A stretch of 16,524 nucleotides of DNA, taken from assembly GCA_033763595.1 (NCBI GenBank), contig JANRKH010000020.1:1-16524 (forward strand), written 5' to 3'. The stretch is from JANRKH01 sp033763595 (GTDB taxonomy: Bacteria; Pseudomonadota; Alphaproteobacteria; Rickettsiales; Rickettsiaceae). Below are positions 15,890 to 16,524 of this stretch, piece after piece (the first letter of the stretch is position 1; the number at the start of each line of letters is the position of its first letter). The notes beneath the pieces were generated by a model. It was not told the DNA's origin. It saw nothing but the letters and a program-made list of their open reading frames with translations, and did no database searches. Position numbers and translations under genes: made by a program.

Positions 15890-16028
15890 TGAACAATAAT
15901 TCGAGTAGTGCAGAATATTGTAAGCATCGTAACCTAGTTCTATTATAAGTGCCAATAAAGTTCATAATAAACTCATTTCGCTCTTCATGGGAGAAAAAGG
16001 AATTTTTACCCACATTCTCATTAATCAT
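15890..16028 (-). pseudogene. Transposase C-terminal remnant, truncated by the palindromic repeat
   Basis: A minus-strand reading frame from 16028 encodes about 45 residues containing HEERNEFIMNF and TYNRTRLRCLQY, which resembles the C-terminal YN-x-x-R-x-x-x-x-L-x-Y motif of DDE integrase-type transposases (IS3/IS481-like). At LELLFS the frame runs straight into the palindromic repeat, whose translation gives VIPVKTGMT, and then into the antisense of mfd. The catalytic DDE core is absent. It is therefore a broken piece. The family call rests on a short motif and is tentative. Confidence 0.45.
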
Positions 16029-16066
16029 TGAATTTGATCATTTAAAAATGTGATTTGTAGTATCAT
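16027..16066 (-). repeat. Divergent copy of the element-end motif beside the transposase remnant
   Basis: Read on the minus strand from 16064, the sequence ATACTACAAATCACATTTTT is followed by AAATGATCAAATTCAAT. Allowing small gaps it parallels the motif after groEL (ATACCAAATCCCATTATA, then AATGATCAAATG). Its GATCAAATTCAAT part matches the motif after recF. It borders the transposase remnant on the outer side, as a terminal repeat would. Confidence 0.35.
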
Positions 16067-16177
16067 TCTATTTTTAGGCTTTAATTTTCAAGTCTATCTA
16101 GTGCTATAATGTAAAAAAAACACAAATTAAAAGAAACATAATAAATATCACTTGAATTAGAAAATATCATTTCTATT

Positions 16178-16205
16178 CTTTAACGATAATTTGTTAAAGT
16201 ATAAT
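16178..16205 (+). promoter_or_regulatory. Promoter with operator-like dyad before the small ORF
   Basis: A perfect -10 TATAAT lies at 16200-16205. Just before it is a perfect inverted repeat CTTTAAC (16178-16184) / GTTAAAG (16193-16199) with an 8-base centre, covering the spacer and -35 zone. No good -35 hexamer is present, which fits an activator- or repressor-controlled promoter. Transcription would start near 16212, 18 bases before the ATG at 16230. Confidence 0.4.
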
Positions 16206-16229
16206 AAGTATTTTAACCATAGTTACATA

Positions 16230-16397
16230 ATGTCTAAACCTCAAAGTGATAATCAAACAAAACCAATAGAAACGATACGTAAAGCTAGGGATATACAACA
16301 AACTTCCGATTCACCGAGTCTAAACTCAAGTCAGATACTGAGTGATGACGCTCATAAATTAATTGAGGAAGTTATACCAAATCCCATAATTAATTAA
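16230..16397 (+). CDS. Small hypothetical protein, possibly the truncated front of a larger gene
   Basis: The 55-residue product starts MSKPQSDNQTKPIETIRKA, is polar, has no membrane segment and matches no family I recognise. The ATG at 16230 is preferred over the in-frame ATG at 16191, because 16191 lies inside the promoter dyad. No ribosome-binding site is seen. The last codons (IPNPIIN) are made from the motif at 16374-16387 and overlap the stop region of the adjacent transposase on the opposite strand. An insertion may therefore have cut a longer gene and supplied a new stop. Expression is plausible because of the upstream TATAAT. Confidence 0.4.
   Translation: MSKPQSDNQTKPIETIRKARDIQQTSDSPSLNSSQILSDDAHKLIEEVIPNPIIN
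16374..16387 (+). repeat. Probable terminal repeat of the insertion sequence at the right edge
   Basis: ATACCAAATCCCAT is identical over 14 bases to the reverse strand of 156-169 at the groEL stop. Here it lies 2 bp outside the transposase stop codon at 16390, the usual place for an insertion-sequence terminal repeat. TA dinucleotides at its edge (16373-16376) fit IS630-type TA targeting. The other end is outside the window. Confidence 0.4.
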
Positions 16398-16524
16398 ACC
16401 AATTAATTGAGCAAATTTGTGCTACGGTTTCGCTAGATATCGACTTAATAAAGTCACACACTACATCTTCTAGAATATCAAGAGTGTCATAGATTTTGTT
16501 GCGAATAATATTGCTTTTAATATG
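16390..16524 (-). CDS. Transposase C-terminal part, IS630-like, cut by the window edge
   Basis: The minus-strand frame is open from the window end to a TAA at 16392-16390 and gives 44 residues containing IRNKIYDTLDILEDVV and ending ETVAQICSINWFN. The pattern of a hydrophobic repeat, V-x-D-F, then I-C-S-x-x-W close to the stop resembles the end of IS630/Tc1-type transposases (which typically end I-x-S-I-x-x-x-x-W). The DDE catalytic core would lie beyond 16524, so whether the gene is intact is unknown. A 14-bp candidate terminal repeat follows the stop. Confidence 0.5.
   Translation of the reverse strand, partial: HIKSNIIRNKIYDTLDILEDVVCDFIKSISSETVAQICSINWFN

Larger units (their letters stand above)
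15807..16229. other. Intergenic region of mobile-element debris after mfd
   Basis: These 423 bp contain the palindromic repeat (15829-15888), a transposase remnant (15890-16028), an element-end motif (16027-16066), an A/T-rich stretch with nothing recognisable (16067-16177), and a promoter with a dyad (16178-16205). There is no intact gene and no tRNA. Confidence 0.6.

Noticed and set aside
16191..16229. Upstream ATG at 16191 for the small plus-strand gene
   Set aside because: It falls inside the dyad and -10 of the predicted promoter, so it would not be in the transcript.

Overview
The window looks like a piece of chromosome from an AT-rich, host-associated alphaproteobacterium, most probably Rickettsiales or a close relative. 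The reasons are the strong A/T codon bias, a vir-homologue type IV secretion block in the order virB3-virB4-virB6 with a large VirB6, the alphaproteobacterial pairing of sdhE with mfd, and repeat-rich intergenic DNA with insertion-sequence debris. A species cannot be named from the sequence alone.

Layout, left to right. 1-171: a 22-bp tandem repeat, a two-hairpin palindromic repeat, and a motif resembling an insertion-sequence end that runs into the groEL stop codon. 169-2138 (minus): groES-groEL. 2139-2618: 480 bp without a gene, holding several hairpins, one of them a good plus-strand terminator with no plus-strand gene before it. 2619-7596 (minus): virB3-virB4-virB6, tightly packed. 7597-7918: an intergenic spacer with a 106-bp imperfect palindrome. 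7919-12021 (minus): rhodanese-dnaA-dnaN-recF, joined by overlaps or gaps of 1-2 bp. 12110-15806 (plus): sdhE-mfd, divergent from the rhodanese operon. 15807-16524: a decayed mobile-element zone with a second two-hairpin repeat, a transposase remnant, a small gene with a good promoter, and the C-terminal end of another transposase running off the window.

How the genes work together. The cell gets its chaperonin from groESL, replication initiation and the sliding clamp from dnaA/dnaN, and repair from recF and mfd. SdhE flavinates succinate dehydrogenase. VirB3/B4/B6 form part of the inner-membrane complex and one motor ATPase of a type IV secretion system. The genes themselves are conventional. 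The unusual parts are the synteny (a replication operon followed by the virB operon and then groESL), an N-terminal extension on DnaN, and a set of related short sequences lying directly after the groEL and recF stop codons and beside the transposase remnants. I did not find a clearly new multi-gene system. The best candidates for something undescribed are the palindromic repeat family with its associated 25-bp motif, and a possible non-coding RNA between groES and virB6.
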